Assembly: GCA_018398765.1 (NCBI GenBank)
Contig: JAHBMJ010000951.1
Location: 87,645-115,144 of the forward strand
Direction of reading: 5' to 3'
DNA from: Chromera velia
Taxonomy: Eukaryota > Sar > Chromeraceae
Length of the DNA stretch: 27,500 nt
Part shown: piece after piece, positions 9,961 to 20,397 of the stretch
How the letters are laid out: each line of letters starts with the position of its first letter
How positions within the stretch are numbered: the first letter of the stretch is position 1
Program-made: the position numbers and the translations under genes
The notes under the pieces: model-generated
What the model was told of the DNA's origin: nothing
Databases searched by the model: none
The model's input: only the letters and a program-made list of their open reading frames with translations

Positions 9961-11447
9961 GGGTAAATTGAATCGATGGGAGCCTGACAGGGGTGGGGCT
10001 CCACCTCTAAGCAAACAGGCTTTTGCTTTATCTGGTAGTTCTCTTACAGGCTGAGTTATAACACGCTCTCTATCTCACCCTTGAGACGATTGAGGGCTGC
10101 CTGCATTTCGCCCGGAAGAGGGTCCCCATGACCGATCAAAGCGCCAGAACAGCACTGGCACGCCCAAGCAGAGGGGGAAACGAGAAGGAAAAGGAAAAAA
10201 CAAATACTTCAGGGGGAATAGAAAGGACGGAGACGGACTCCTCTGTTTCTGTGTCCTTTTTTTCTCTTAAGGGTAACGGGCCAGTGAGATTCCTTCTGTC
10301 ACTTTGTGTCAGTTAGAGGTCTGTCAGATGACCTCTAAAGAAAATCACCCGAGGTGGAACGGGAGGAGACGGAGAGAGAAAAAGATCAGAATTCCCAATC
10401 TCCTTTGATTCCCTATCTTTTCTGCTGAAGACGTACAAGCAAAGGTTTCTCTCTCAGTTTAGTTCTTGCAGTTCGGTCAGTTCAGTCAGTTCAATCGGTT
10501 TGGTCGGTTCATTCCTAGGAGTAACAAAAATAGGACAGTTACTAGGCGGCCGCTAGGCCGCCCAGTTATCAAATTTATGGTTACGGTAGTACTGTTCTAA
10601 TGGTAGTGATAACAGCTAAAAACAGGCATATTTGGTCATATTTTGAGTTAAACTCAATGTATAAAACCAATTTTAGACTAGTCAAAATCACATTTTTGGT
10701 ATTCATTAAAAGTTTATTCTAGTAAAATTCAATGTTCGTTATTTTATAACTAAACTCTAACTATTATATCACTATATGTCTATGTATACCATGTATTTTT
10801 TAAGTATGATCATTTTAGGGCTTTAAACTGCTAATAAGTTAAGTGGTCAGGCTTTAAAATAGGTCTAGAACTGTTTTTACCAGAGTTTTTCCTTGAACTA
10901 CCATAGTAATGGTACTAGTGGTATACACCTTCAAGTCTGCCGGTTACTATCTCATGGTTATCAAACTGATGGTAACTTGCTATTAGCTAAAGAGGGCCAG
11001 TAGTAACTTCTAACCGTACTGTATATGATTCTCTTTCTTCAAAAGTATGCGGCTGTTCTAGCTTACTTACGCTAGCTTTTATGCAGTCAATTTGGAACAC
11101 AGTGCCTTAAGCATCCCTAAGCTACTATGAAAAAGGCACTTATGATAGGATAGCCCGCAGGGTACCCTGAGGTCTATACTGTGTAATTCAAAAGGGCGTA
11201 CAATAGCGTACAACAGTGTCCTTCTTCTATGAATCAGATTGTCCTTCCTCTATGATGCATACATAAAAATTGATTGGGTCGACCGGATTAGAAGAATTTG
11301 TGACTGTTAATCCAACCATCAGGAGAAGAAAAAAAGCTACCAAGGTTGGCTGTCTCCTTCTTTTAAGAGCAGTGATCAACCAAGAAATTGATGAATAGAT
11401 TGATGCTTGTCTAGAAAGAGCCGCTTCACGGGGGGCAGTTTTACAGT
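9961..11447. other. AT-rich, repeat-like noncoding region
   Basis: No gene is supported. At 10,541-10,565 there is a strong hairpin, GGCGGCC-gcta-GGCCGCC, flanked by ACT/AGT. A degenerate CAGTT/CGGTT repeat spans about 10,460-10,515. A direct repeat, GTTATCAAAYTKATGGTWAC, occurs at about 10,565 and 10,959, bracketing an AT-rich block of some 400 bp that could be a small old mobile element. Short repeats (gcgtacaa; gtccttc.tctatgaat) occur at 11,196-11,255. Confidence 0.35.
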
Positions 11448-11975
11448 TTGGTAGAGGCGTCAGACCGAATGTGTTCCAAATGTCTTATCCTACTGCCTAA
11501 CATTCGTCTCTCCTCTTCTTTTCCTCTATTTTTCCCTCATCCCCTTGGTCCCCCCGTTTCGTTTTCCTCCCTCGCGGCGCTGCGATCTGGTCCTCAGGCC
11601 TTTTTTCAGCCTTGCTGTATATGTTGCTTAGTCGTTGCCCCTATGCACCTTACAAAGGACTGGAAGGCGCGGTTTGCCCTGCATGCAGGGGTAAAGCAGA
11701 CAATCTGCTGCACCGACCGGCACCGACTGACTGAATGCACAGAAACAGGAGCAGATCGAGAGGCTCTGAATGCAATTGTAACCGAAATTGAAGCCAAATT
11801 AGACAGAGCCCAAGAAAGAGAGAGAAAGTGGTTGCTATTAAAAGACTCCACCCCTCTAAAACATGCAACGCAAAGCGAATTGTTGGCACGAATGAAGATC
11901 ACCCTGGCAGTTAGACACTCACCCATACTGGCCCTGCAACTCTTGCAAAACATCTGTCTGTGCCCTCTATCGTAA
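11448..11975 (+). CDS. Unrecognised ORF with a coiled-coil-like C-terminal half
   Basis: 175 codons are open. The first 65 residues are a hydrophobic and proline-rich run typical of noncoding pyrimidine-rich DNA. The second half (from about residue 90) has a charged, amphipathic pattern, EALNAIVTEIEAKLDRAQER, that could be a real coiled-coil exon. Two other frames overlap it on the minus strand (11,606-11,953 and 11,650-11,889), so coding status is uncertain. No family is recognised. Confidence 0.2.
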   Translation: MVEASDRMCSKCLILLPNIRLSSSFPLFFPHPLGPPVSFSSLAALRSGPQAFFQPCCICCLVVAPMHLTKDWKARFALHAGVKQTICCTDRHRLTECTETGADREALNAIVTEIEAKLDRAQERERKWLLLKDSTPLKHATQSELLARMKITLAVRHSPILALQLLQNICLCPLS

Positions 11976-12302
11976 GGCCTGCGATTCGATGCATGTGATG
12001 GTTACTTACCCCTCTTCCTGTCTCACCTTTTGAATGTTCTTTTTCCATCTCCGAAGTACATCTCCCGTCCCCCCTCTCCACCGGTCTTCCTGTCTGCCTC
12101 TACTGCCTGAGAGTCTCCGTTGCAGTCGTCGCACTCCTCCCACAGAAGGGAAACGACATCAGCAATTGAGAAAGCATCTTCTAGATACAGGGTGTTTAGA
12201 GTTGTAAGAATAAAACCCCCTCCCGTTGTATGATACAGGTCTGGCAAAGGGGCAATAAAGCATTGTCCTAGACTCATGCACTGCATGATAGCCTATAGAC
12301 TG
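11976..12302. other. Noncoding flank of LINE copy 1
   Basis: No supported gene or RNA. The sequence lies just beyond the (ATC)n(ATT)n tail attributed to LINE copy 1, so it is probably the pre-insertion flank. Confidence 0.35.
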
Positions 12303-12592
12303 ATTAATAATAATAATAATGATGATGATGATGATGATGTGACTTAACCCGGCGCTAGCCATCGTATCTCAATGGCAAAGGGCAGTCTGTGAGCATTCAT
12401 GTCATATTGCAACGAACTTTAAGACTACTAGCTAGCAAAACACCGTTCCCCAGGATCGATCAGTCCGCGGTCTTAGGCATGCAGTAATGAGAGCACTGGC
12501 CTTTCGGGCATCCCTCTGAAGAAGAAGCAAGAAGTACCGCCTTACCCGCTCCTCGGCCTGCATATGCCTGCATGCCCTACCCCCTTACTCCC
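12303..12592 (-). repeat. Putative 3' UTR and (ATC)n(ATT)n tail of LINE copy 1
   Basis: After the ORF2 stop the minus strand runs about 250 bp to GCGCCGGGTTAAGTCAC and then a trinucleotide tail (12,339-12,303). A GCCAT...ATGGC inverted repeat precedes the tail. The GCCGG(G)TTAAG string recurs in the 3' flank of LINE copy 2 (about 23,500-23,515) and near the other two ATC tails. A shared 3' end is expected if reverse transcription starts at a recognised 3' structure. Confidence 0.6.
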
Positions 12593-15500
12593 TCAGGCTT
12601 CCTGTCTCTCTCTGTGCTCACACACTTCTTCTATTGATATATGCTCCAGTCGCCTATACCAGAGATCACTCAGTCTCCCCCACGGCACCTCTGTTCGGAC
12701 ATAAGTTGTCAGACGGTGAATCGGATCGTCAATCAATTTCTCCCAACTTTTCTCTTCATAGGCTTTGCAAATTGATTCAACCCTCCCCCCATGGTTTGCC
12801 CCCCCTTCAACAATGGCGCACAACAAAAGGCGGAAAACTGCCCCAGGGGAAGACAAGAACTGCTTAGGGAGAGGTTCCGCCAAGGCAGACCATGAGCCTC
12901 CCCTCCCCTCTACCAAGCTTCCGAGAACCAATTTTGTAAAACGTTGGCTGCTACTATTCTCCTTCTGATATTTGGTCAGGCAAGCAGACGGAGGAAAAGA
13001 CATGCTTCCATACATTCTTTGTCTCCCCTGTCTCCTCCCTCTTCTTTCTGTAATGGAGACCGGGTTTACTCAGTCCCCCATCCATTCGTTCACTTCTCTG
13101 TTTCTCGTTCCCTTTCTCAGCTTGCTATCTGATGTTCTGAAATCGACCTCATCTGGTTCACCTTCTAGGAGGGCAGGATTGACGGGTTGCACAAGCTTCT
13201 TTGCAGACGCCGACCATACCCTTAACTCCCCCCTCCTGTGGCATACCCACAATGCTTGAGGTAAAGCCAATCGAGCAAGGGAGAGACTAAGTCTTCTCCT
13301 AGAGTCTTCTCAAATATCCTCCCACTCTAACACTGAGAATCTCTCTCATGGGCCTCAGCCCAATGGCTGCAAGGGTGGGAAACATAAAAGAATTCCAGGG
13401 CAGACGGAGAGACTAATGCATAAAACGAAGCTGGAGGGAGTCTAAGCATTGAATGTCAGATTCCTGAATAGGGAGAGCTTCAAGGGAATAGATGGTGGTA
13501 GGCCCCTACATCCCCTTGAAAAGGGACATGCAACTGTGGGGGGAGAGCATACCTATTGACATACACAGACCCATAGCCCCCCCAACTCCTCTTTCTGCAG
13601 CTTCAAGTCTGACGGTCACAGACTTATGACAGTTCGCATCAGAAAAAACCTGACAGCTAAGATATCTGTAACTCTCTACCCACTCGACCGTCCAATCCTT
13701 GAAACAAATTTTATCTACCCCCCCTCTACCTGCCAATCTCATCACTTTTATCTTCTTCAGATTCACCGTCAACCCCCAATTATTATAATAGGTAGCCAAC
13801 CGATCAATCCTCTTTTAGAGGTCTTGGGGGGAGTGTCCGAAGATAACGAGGTCATCAACATATCCAATGCTCTCCAGCAGTAGGTCTCCTAACCTCACTT
13901 CTGTCGGGGGTGTGTCTGGGGGGGAGGAGTTTAAGGCTTTGGGCTGAGCCTCTAACTTCCCCCTCCATCGGGCACTCACTTCCTTCGGAAAATTTGCTCG
14001 TTCCTCTTATCGGAGCTCCCTGTATTGAAGGCTAATGGAGGTATGGATGTTATTGATAAAGAGAAGAAAGAGAAGAGGAGAGAGTGGGTCCTCGTGCTTT
14101 ACTCCTGTTCCTTCCTCAAACATATTGTCCGAGCCCTCAATCTTTCCCATTACTTTGACATACATCGCATGAATCATTCGAATATCCCCCCCCCCCAGCC
14201 CTTCTTCCTTAAGCCTCTCTACCAGTTTTTTCCTGTCTACTTTATGAAACGCCTTACTGAAGTCCATAAAAGAAGCAAACAACGGTCCTTTTTTGTTTCT
14301 TGCAGTTTCTGATAAAGTAAACAAAGCATGAATCGCCTCTCTAGTTCCGACCCCTTTCCTGAAGCCTATCTGTTTGTCATCGATCCTCGTTCTTAGATGA
14401 AGACAAGAATCTATAAGCAGGGCAAAGAGCTTGGCAAGGAGACTTACTATATGTATGGGCCTCCATTCATCCGCCAATGGAGACACAGGGCCTTTAGGCA
14501 AGTTTAGGGACGAGGACGATGTGAAAGAAATTCTATGTAGGCGGCCAGTAAGAGAAGAGGTGAAAAAGATTAAAAAAGATAAAAAGAAGAAAACATGAGA
14601 GACGCGATGAGCCAAAACATAGAGCAGCATGCTTAGGAGAGAGACTCTCAAGTCCGGCTGCCTTCTTAGGGTTTATTTCTTTAATGACTTTCTCGCACAG
14701 AGAGAGAGAGAGAAGAAAGGGGACCGAGGAGGGAAAGAGGGGCTGGAGGGGAGAGAAAAGCCGGGAAGTCCTTCTCCTTCAAACACAGACGCCCAGAAGT
14801 TTGAAAAAGTATTTGTGGAAGGCCTGCTCCCCGCTCTATCCCCTCCATTCTGTTGTGCCCTCTTCCATTTCCATACCGCTGAGGGGTCTCTGGCCACCTC
14901 CAAGGCAAGGCGCTCTGCCTGCACACACGCGTACACCGCCTTCTTTTTTGCAATCAACCTTTCCCTCTCTCTTATAAGCTTGTCTTTCTGTTTCTTTTTA
15001 TACTCTCTAGACCTGTCGTTACTCTTCCTGCCTACAACTTGTGTTCTTAGCTCTTTCTCTGCTCTTCTTACCCGTTTATTCATTTCTTTACACTCACTGT
15101 CCCATCAGGGGGCAGCTGTCTGTCCATCCTTCCTTTTATCATGTTTCTTCTTACCCCTCTGCTTCCTTCCCTCCGGTTCTGCTAGCTTCTCTTCCTATCT
15201 GCCTGCTAGGTCCTTGATCCTCTCAAGCAGGGAAACAGGGATGGACGCACGGGGGATTAGGTCACGGGGGGGGGAAGGGGGGGGGGGAATGGGTAAAAGA
15301 AGCAATTCATTGTGTTTAACTTCAACTGCCGTCAGGCCTGCCTCCCAGACTGGGCCAACATGCCTTCATGAGCTACTGCACGGAAGTTGCCATCTCTGTA
15401 AGCTCCTCATCCCTTACTGGTGAGACTCTGTACGGCTTTTTGAAAAAGGGGGCAGGGATCTGATTCAGTGAAGGATACGGAAGGGAGACGAGGAAGGGAA

Positions 15501-16480
15501 GCGACTCCACATTAACCAAAGTGAGGCCACATGAAACTGAGCAGTGTTCTTGAGCAGCATCAATTCCGAAAGAACTCTAAGAAGACAAAAGTGCAGGGTC
15601 AATTAAAATGAAGTCAATTACGGAGCATGGCCTGCCTTTTCTGAAAAATGTATACCCCTCCAAACAGTCAATGTCAATTTTCTTTTCTTGATCCTTCAGT
15701 TTCATGCCATTGAGCGGCACTAAGTTTAAGGCCTTGCACAACCACAGCAAAACGCCACCTTCAGCATCTACTTGTGCTCCGCATTCCGACTCCCTAAACA
15801 TCCCCTAAACCATCCCATTTCCTTCTTTCGCTCCCCCTCTTCCCATATTTTCTCTGTGTTCTGTCTCTTCTGGTGCTATCTCTCTCTCCCACGTGACTCC
15901 CTTTGGGAATTCTGCTCCGATGTATGAATTGAAATCCCCCAGGACCAGTCGCTTAGCCGATAGAAGGACATCACACACCGCATCTAATAGAAATTCCCTT
16001 TCTTGTTTCTTTGAGATCCCATCCCTCAAACCCCTAACAGCGCCTCTTTGCAGAAAGTATACACTAAAAATAAAAAAAAAAAACCCACCCCCCACCTTCT
16101 ATGTCTTCTCCCCTTCTTGCATACACCCTTATACCTGCAGTCTGACAATGTTTAACCTATGTACACAGTTTTTATTGAGGTTTCAGATGGGCTAAGCCTT
16201 GCAAACTTTTTTTAACAAGAATGCAGACCCCACCTGTATTTCGTTCCTTGTCCTGTGCCTTGCCATGTACCCCCAGCTTCCTTCTATGCCACTCTCTATG
16301 CAAATAATTCCAGTCAAAATGCTCTCCCGCAGTTACCTTTGCAGGGGGAAACCGTATCTCTGTGAGTACAGCGATGTCCACCCCCTGCAACCATCTATCA
16401 AGAGACCCATTGGAAATTTTAGATCTCAAGCTGCCTACATTCAACGTCGCAACGACCAGTTGTCTCTCACTGCCTCAAAA
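12593..16480 (-). pseudogene. LINE copy 1 ORF2: endonuclease and reverse transcriptase, frameshifted
   Basis: The endonuclease start reads LVVATLNVGSLRSKIS (about 16,470-16,423), with Glu in AVLTEIRFPP; GDFNSYIG lies at about 15,960 and SVIDFILIDP at about 15,610. RT motifs are DEWRPIHIV, IGFRKGVGTREAIHAL, FMDFSKAFH (14,244-14,267), DPLSPLLFLLFINNIH and YVDD (13,851-13,862). The catalytic Asp residues survive, but AFD has become AFH. In-frame stops include TAA at 13,815-13,817 (Gln in copy 2), TAG at 13,506-13,508 and TAG at 13,413-13,415 (both Trp in copy 2). A frameshift lies near 14,540 between the conserved strings NFFHIVLVP and LPKGPVSPLADEWRPIH. The last piece (13,015-12,593) matches copy 2 at KLIDDPIHRL...YVRTE and ends in TGA. 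Confidence 0.92.
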
Positions 16481-16743
16481 CGTGCAGACGGCGAGGAAAG
16501 GGAAGGAGAGGGTGTTTCGAACACCCAAAGAGGAATTAAAGAGATTGCGGACGGACGGGAGAGAGAAAAACAAGAATAACCAGGAAGAGAAGAAGAAAAA
16601 GGAGAAGAAGAAGAGGGTAAAGAAGGTGAAGAAAGATAAGGAGAGGGAGAGTTGGAAGTGCACTTTGAGGTAGAGATGTGAAACAAAGAATTGGAGGAAA
16701 AAGCTGAAGGGGGGGGTATCTCTAGAGAAGTGGGGGATACCGC

Positions 16744-17097
16744 TTAGCCTGCTCGTTTCTTTTCCCAAAAATTCTCTATCAATTCTCTAGGTACCTCCCC
16801 TGCAGGAACCCAACGAGGCCTACCCCACCCTTTTCTTCTGACCTTGTACTATCTGTCTGGCCCCCTACCCCTTGTGCCTTCCACCTTCCTTATCTTTCTA
16901 TTTTCTGCTTCTGATGCCTCCCTACTCTCTCCTCTCCTTCTATTCCAAAATTTTGTGATGAACTCTTTAAGGACCGAGCCCCTCAGAACCCAGACTGTCC
17001 CCCTAGCTGTCCCCTCTTCGCCCTTTTTCCTTACCTCATACTCCCTTTGTCTTTTCCTTTCCCTTACCGATGCAATGCTCTCTATCATCCTATTCAC
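16744..17097 (-). pseudogene. ORF1-like piece C with two VPAG-type repeats
   Basis: This lies just upstream of the LINE copy 1 endonuclease. One frame reads through a TAG (16,849-16,851) to a TAA (16,744-16,746). It is basic and coiled-coil-like (SVRERKRQREYEVRKKGEE). It contains two related segments, WVLRGSVLKEFITKFWNRRR and WVPAGEVPRELIENFWEKKR, sharing W-V-x-x-G-x-V-x-x-E-x-I-x-x-F-W. A third relative, MVPAGTRRIPEEQMKW, starts the piece at 18,828. LINE ORF1 proteins are usually basic RNA-binding proteins, so the composition fits, but no RRM or complete zinc knuckle was seen. Confidence 0.5.
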
Positions 17098-17370
17098 TTC
17101 CCCCCCCCACTGCTATAAGTCCTACAAAAGAAAAGTCCGCAGCCCCCCTTTCCCCAAATCTCCCCATACTCCGTGCAGGGGCGTCTCTGTTTCTTCTTTC
17201 TCCTCTTTTTTTTGTTTCTTTTTGGGCGTTCCGTCGGGGGTATAAGGTGCCTTCCTTCTTTGACGTAAAGCAACAGGGTGGGAGGGCGGGGGGCTTGCTC
17301 TTCTACCAACGGACAAAAAGAAATAGTAGAAGGGAAAGGAGAAGAAGAAAGAGAGAAAGAAGAGGAAGGA

Positions 17371-18010
17371 TCCCTCCGGTGGACTGGTCTCTCCCCTTCC
17401 TCCCCTCTCTGTCCTTGTTCACCCTTATTCTTGCCTATACCAGGTCCGAAGGAAGGGGAAGAGAAGAAAAAAGTAGGAGAGGAAGGAGAAGGAGGAGGAG
17501 GTGGGCGAGAAAACGAAGATGAAGTGAAGTGCTTCTGTCGATCGGAAGATTTAAAAGGGGGAGGGGAAGGTCTGGCCGGCCTTATGATAGGCGTTTGGCC
17601 CCCCTCCCCTCTGGCCATGTCACAGGCGATGCAAACATTGTCAGTCTACATTCGGGAGCAAGAAAAGGATGATAAATGTATGGAGTTATAAATCAGCATC
17701 TGTAAATCATTCAAAACAAGATAGGAACAGACAGGAGGAGGAGAAGAAGAAGAAAAAGAGGAAGAGGAAAAAGAAGAAGAAGGAGAAAAAGATGAAAAAA
17801 GAGAAGAAGAAAAGGAAAAAGAGGATAAAAGATTCCCCTAGTGGACTGGTCTCTCCCCCCCCTCCCTTTCCTATCCACTCTCACCCTTGTTCTTGCCCAC
17901 ACCAGGACCAGGGAAAGGGGAAGAGAAGAAAAAAGCAGCAGAAGCAGGAGAAAGAGGAGGAGATGGGGGAGAAAACAAAGATGAAATGAAGTGCTGTAGA
18001 GGGAAGATTC
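17371..18010. repeat. Direct duplication, units about 180 bp apart by 463 bp
   Basis: Unit 1 (17,371-17,550) and unit 2 (17,833-18,010) share, in the same order, ggtggactggtctctcc / agtggactggtctctcc, then tcacccttRttcttgcc, ccaggNccN, ggggaagagaagaaaaaa, gaaaacRaagatgaa and gaagtgct. On the plus strand both translate as GEEKKK...EN.DE.KC. Separating DNA is almost pure A/G. Duplication inside low-complexity DNA by slippage or unequal exchange is likely. Confidence 0.75.
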
Positions 18011-18447
18011 GATGTTTGTCCTCTTCCTTCTGTTATTCATTCTTCTCTGTCCCCTGTCCTTCTAGCCGTGGCTCTCTCCTGCACTCTCCTGCCTACAAAA
18101 AGAAGAGAGATATAAAATCATGCAGTCATCATCAAATGCAAGAGGGGCAAAGTATGAAAGAAAGGGCCGTTTTTTCTCAGACTGAGGAGAAAGAGAAGAC
18201 AAAGGGTTCCTTTCGTTCCTTAACTTCTCACCCCCCCTCTTTACTAGGGTGAAGGGTTAATTGCTCATGCACTGTGACAGTGACCTACATGAGAGCCTCC
18301 ACCTCATCACAAGAAAGGAATCCGTCCTTCACAGCAGGGGGATCAGAACAAGGGGGACTCAGAGGGGAGAAGTCTACTAATGCCTATCTGTATGTCTGTC
18401 TGTCTGATGTCTGCCCTTACCCCTTTCTGCCTGTTTAACCTTTTCTT

Positions 18448-19552
18448 TCATTTTTTCAATCCTTCAGTTAACGAGGCTTCCTTAGCGACATCATGATAAT
18501 AAGAAAAGAGGGGGGAAGAAGAATCGGTAGAGTAGAAAAAAGAAGCAGAAGGCAGCGGGGGAGGGGAATATGGAGGAACAAAAAAGAAATTTAGGCACTG
18601 ACTAGCATTGACCTCCTTCGATTCGGAATCCCCCCCCCCTCCCCCTTTTCCCGACCCCTTACCATCTCCCTGGCCTGAGACAGCGGATGAGGAGGAAGAG
18701 GAGGCGGCGGGTCCATCCCCTGGCCAGACCTCCCCCTGCTCCTTGAGAAAATCATCTCTTTTTCTCCTTCTTCCTTCCTCCCACTTCATCTGCTCTTCCG
18801 GAATCCTCCTGGTGCCGGCAGGGACCATCCTCCCCTCCTCGACACTGTAGACATACTCCCCCTAAACGACCTTTCCTTCTTCCTTCTCTTCCTCCATCTC
18901 CCCCGCTGTTAAGTGCTTCTTATTAGGGGGGGTGTCCCATCCAAAGCCTCTTCCTTTCCTCTGCCTCCTGCCTCCAAGAGATGAAGAGGGAAGGAGGGAG
19001 AGAGCCTGCAAGGGGGGAGGAGGGAGAGACCCCAGAAGGGCCATAGGCCCCTCGTCGAGGATTGATCCCCCGAAATTGGAGTCAGAATCGTTGACGAGGT
19101 CCTCAAGTCATCTGTTGTAGGGGGGCTGTAGGGGTCACAGAACGACGAGATAAAGCCATGGAGAAGGAACGAACAGGAGAAGTTGCGTCCCCCCCCTTTT
19201 TCCCTTTCTTGCCCCTATTCTTTCTACCCCCTCCCCCCCGTACCCCTCCCGGCACCCTTGACGCCCCAGCTCCATCTGATTCATCATCGGAAGCTCTCTA
19301 CGGCAGTCTAGGCAGCAGTGGCCCCTGTCTGATCACAGTGCCCAACACCCTAGCCGACACCGCCTCCCCCTTTAAAGAGATGGGGGACACCCGGGGGGGG
19401 GAAAAAAACTGCTGCTGCTGCTGCTCTATGGGCTCCGGGGTGTCAATCTGCATGTCCGACTCCGGAGTTGCAATGGAGAACTTTTGCACCTTTGTGTCAG
19501 GGGTGGATTTCTCTGGTTTAGCCAGCCCATAGGGGTCTAGAATTGCTATCAC
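18448..19552 (-). pseudogene. ORF1-like piece B, low complexity, two frames
   Basis: From 19,552 one frame reads VIAILDPYGLAKPEKSTP with a Gln run (EQQQQQ). It meets TAG at 19,298 and continues with acidic then Lys/Gly-rich sequence (RASDDESDGAGASRV, GRKNRGKKGKKGG). A second frame, from about 19,095, reads EDLVNDSDSNFGGSILDEG, passes TAG at 18,862 and gives EYVYSVEEGRMVPAGTRRIP to a TGA at 18,448. The smooth character across each TAG suggests a once continuous reading frame. There is no ATG at 19,552 (GTG). Probably part of a retroelement ORF1; no named domain was recognised. Confidence 0.45.
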
Positions 19553-20240
19553 AACACCCTATGAAGGGGCGTTGTCGGCATTGCGTGTATATAGCACCTT
19601 GGGGGGGGGGCGTCGGCTAGGGTGTCAGCTTTCAGCCAACGGCTATATACAACGCCTTTATAGGGGAGTAGCAGGTCGTAGGGGGGCGTTAAAAGAGCAC
19701 TTTCCAGGGCGATACACGTGAGCATTCAATGCCAACAAGGACCTTCTTCCACAACAGATAATGATGATAATGATTGAGGGTTAAATCCTAAATTTAGCGA
19801 CGCCAAATCCCAAGCCACTAGCAAGGCTTTGAAGACAACCCAGAGCACATTCATGGGGGGGGGGGATGAGGAAGCCTGCATGCCAAACGGATTGATTTGC
19901 CTGTATGCCAAAGGAAGCCTGCATGTACACGAGCATTCCATGCCAATAAGGACCTTCTTCCACAAAAGAGAAGAATGATCGAATGAATTATGTTTGATTT
20001 TGATCTAATGAGCAGCTTTTGATTTATCAAAGGGCGTAAGCTGATGTAAGTTGACTAGATCTAGCGAATACAATATAATTATTTGTGAGTTTAGCTTAAT
20101 TTTTTATCAATAAAGAGGTATAGCTTGTTTAAGACCTTATACATACAACAACACCCTAGGGGCATTGCCCGTATGGCAAAACGCTTTTATATACAACGCC
20201 CTTAAGGCATACCCCCTAGGCATGTCTCTATATACTACGC
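19551..20240. repeat. Duplicated block: ACAACACCCT followed by TATATA(C)AACGCC motifs
   Basis: Block 1 has ACAACACCCT at 19,551, TATATAGCACC at 19,588 and TATATACAACGCC at 19,644. Block 2 has ACAACACCCT at 20,148, TATATACAACGCC at 20,188 and TATATACTACGC at 20,229. Order and spacing (37/40 bp, then 56/41 bp) are similar, with an offset of about 590 bp. The blocks flank a truncated retroelement insertion. They could be old direct terminal repeats, duplicated promoter DNA, or a tandem satellite remnant. Confidence 0.5.
19713..19968 (-). mobile_element. 5'-truncated retroelement insertion flanked by a 43-45 bp target-site duplication
   Basis: Direct repeats 19,713-19,757 and 19,926-19,968 match except for a 2-bp indel and three substitutions (tacac..gagcattc, atgccaa.aaggaccttct, tccacaa.aga). 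The 168 bp between them carry, on the minus strand, a 3' end of the GGATTTAACCCTCA-(ATC)n type (19,790-19,757) lying directly against one repeat. GAGC(AC)ATTCATG is shared with the 3' region of LINE copy 1. This is the layout expected of target-primed reverse transcription. Confidence 0.65.
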
Positions 20241-20397
20241 TACCCCCTCCCCCGTATCTAGACCCCTATACCAGCCCCTTTATTTCTGCTCCCCCTCCCA
20301 CGTTCTCGCTCCTCCTTGGCTGCCTTCCACGCTTCTCAGCGGGGGCTCGGTCTTCTGGGGTTGTCTCTACCGGGACCCGGACTCCCGAGTTGTATTG

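Larger units (their letters stand above)
12303..16480 (-). mobile_element. LINE copy 1: degenerate APE-type non-LTR retrotransposon, ORF2 part
   Basis: Reading 5' to 3' on the minus strand there is an apurinic-endonuclease-like domain (16,480 to about 15,577), a basic linker (15,110-14,673), a reverse transcriptase (about 14,690-13,530), a C-terminal region (to 12,593), a putative 3' untranslated region and an (ATC)n(ATT)n tail at 12,339-12,303. Domain order and motifs match LINE copy 2 throughout. Frames change at least three times and several in-frame stops are present, so the copy is dead. The 5' end is unknown: ORF1-like sequence up to 21,294 may belong to it. The clade (CR1/L2/Jockey/RTE-like or other) cannot be set by eye. 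Confidence 0.92.

Noticed and set aside
14629..15423. 264-codon plus-strand ORF
   Set aside because: It is antisense to the clearly homologous LINE copy 1 linker and has Ser/Leu/Phe-rich low-complexity composition.
17278..18252. Plus-strand Glu/Lys-rich ORFs as host genes
   Set aside because: They lie in nearly pure A/G DNA, overlap open minus-strand frames, lack domains and splice signals, and come from a duplicated low-complexity tract.
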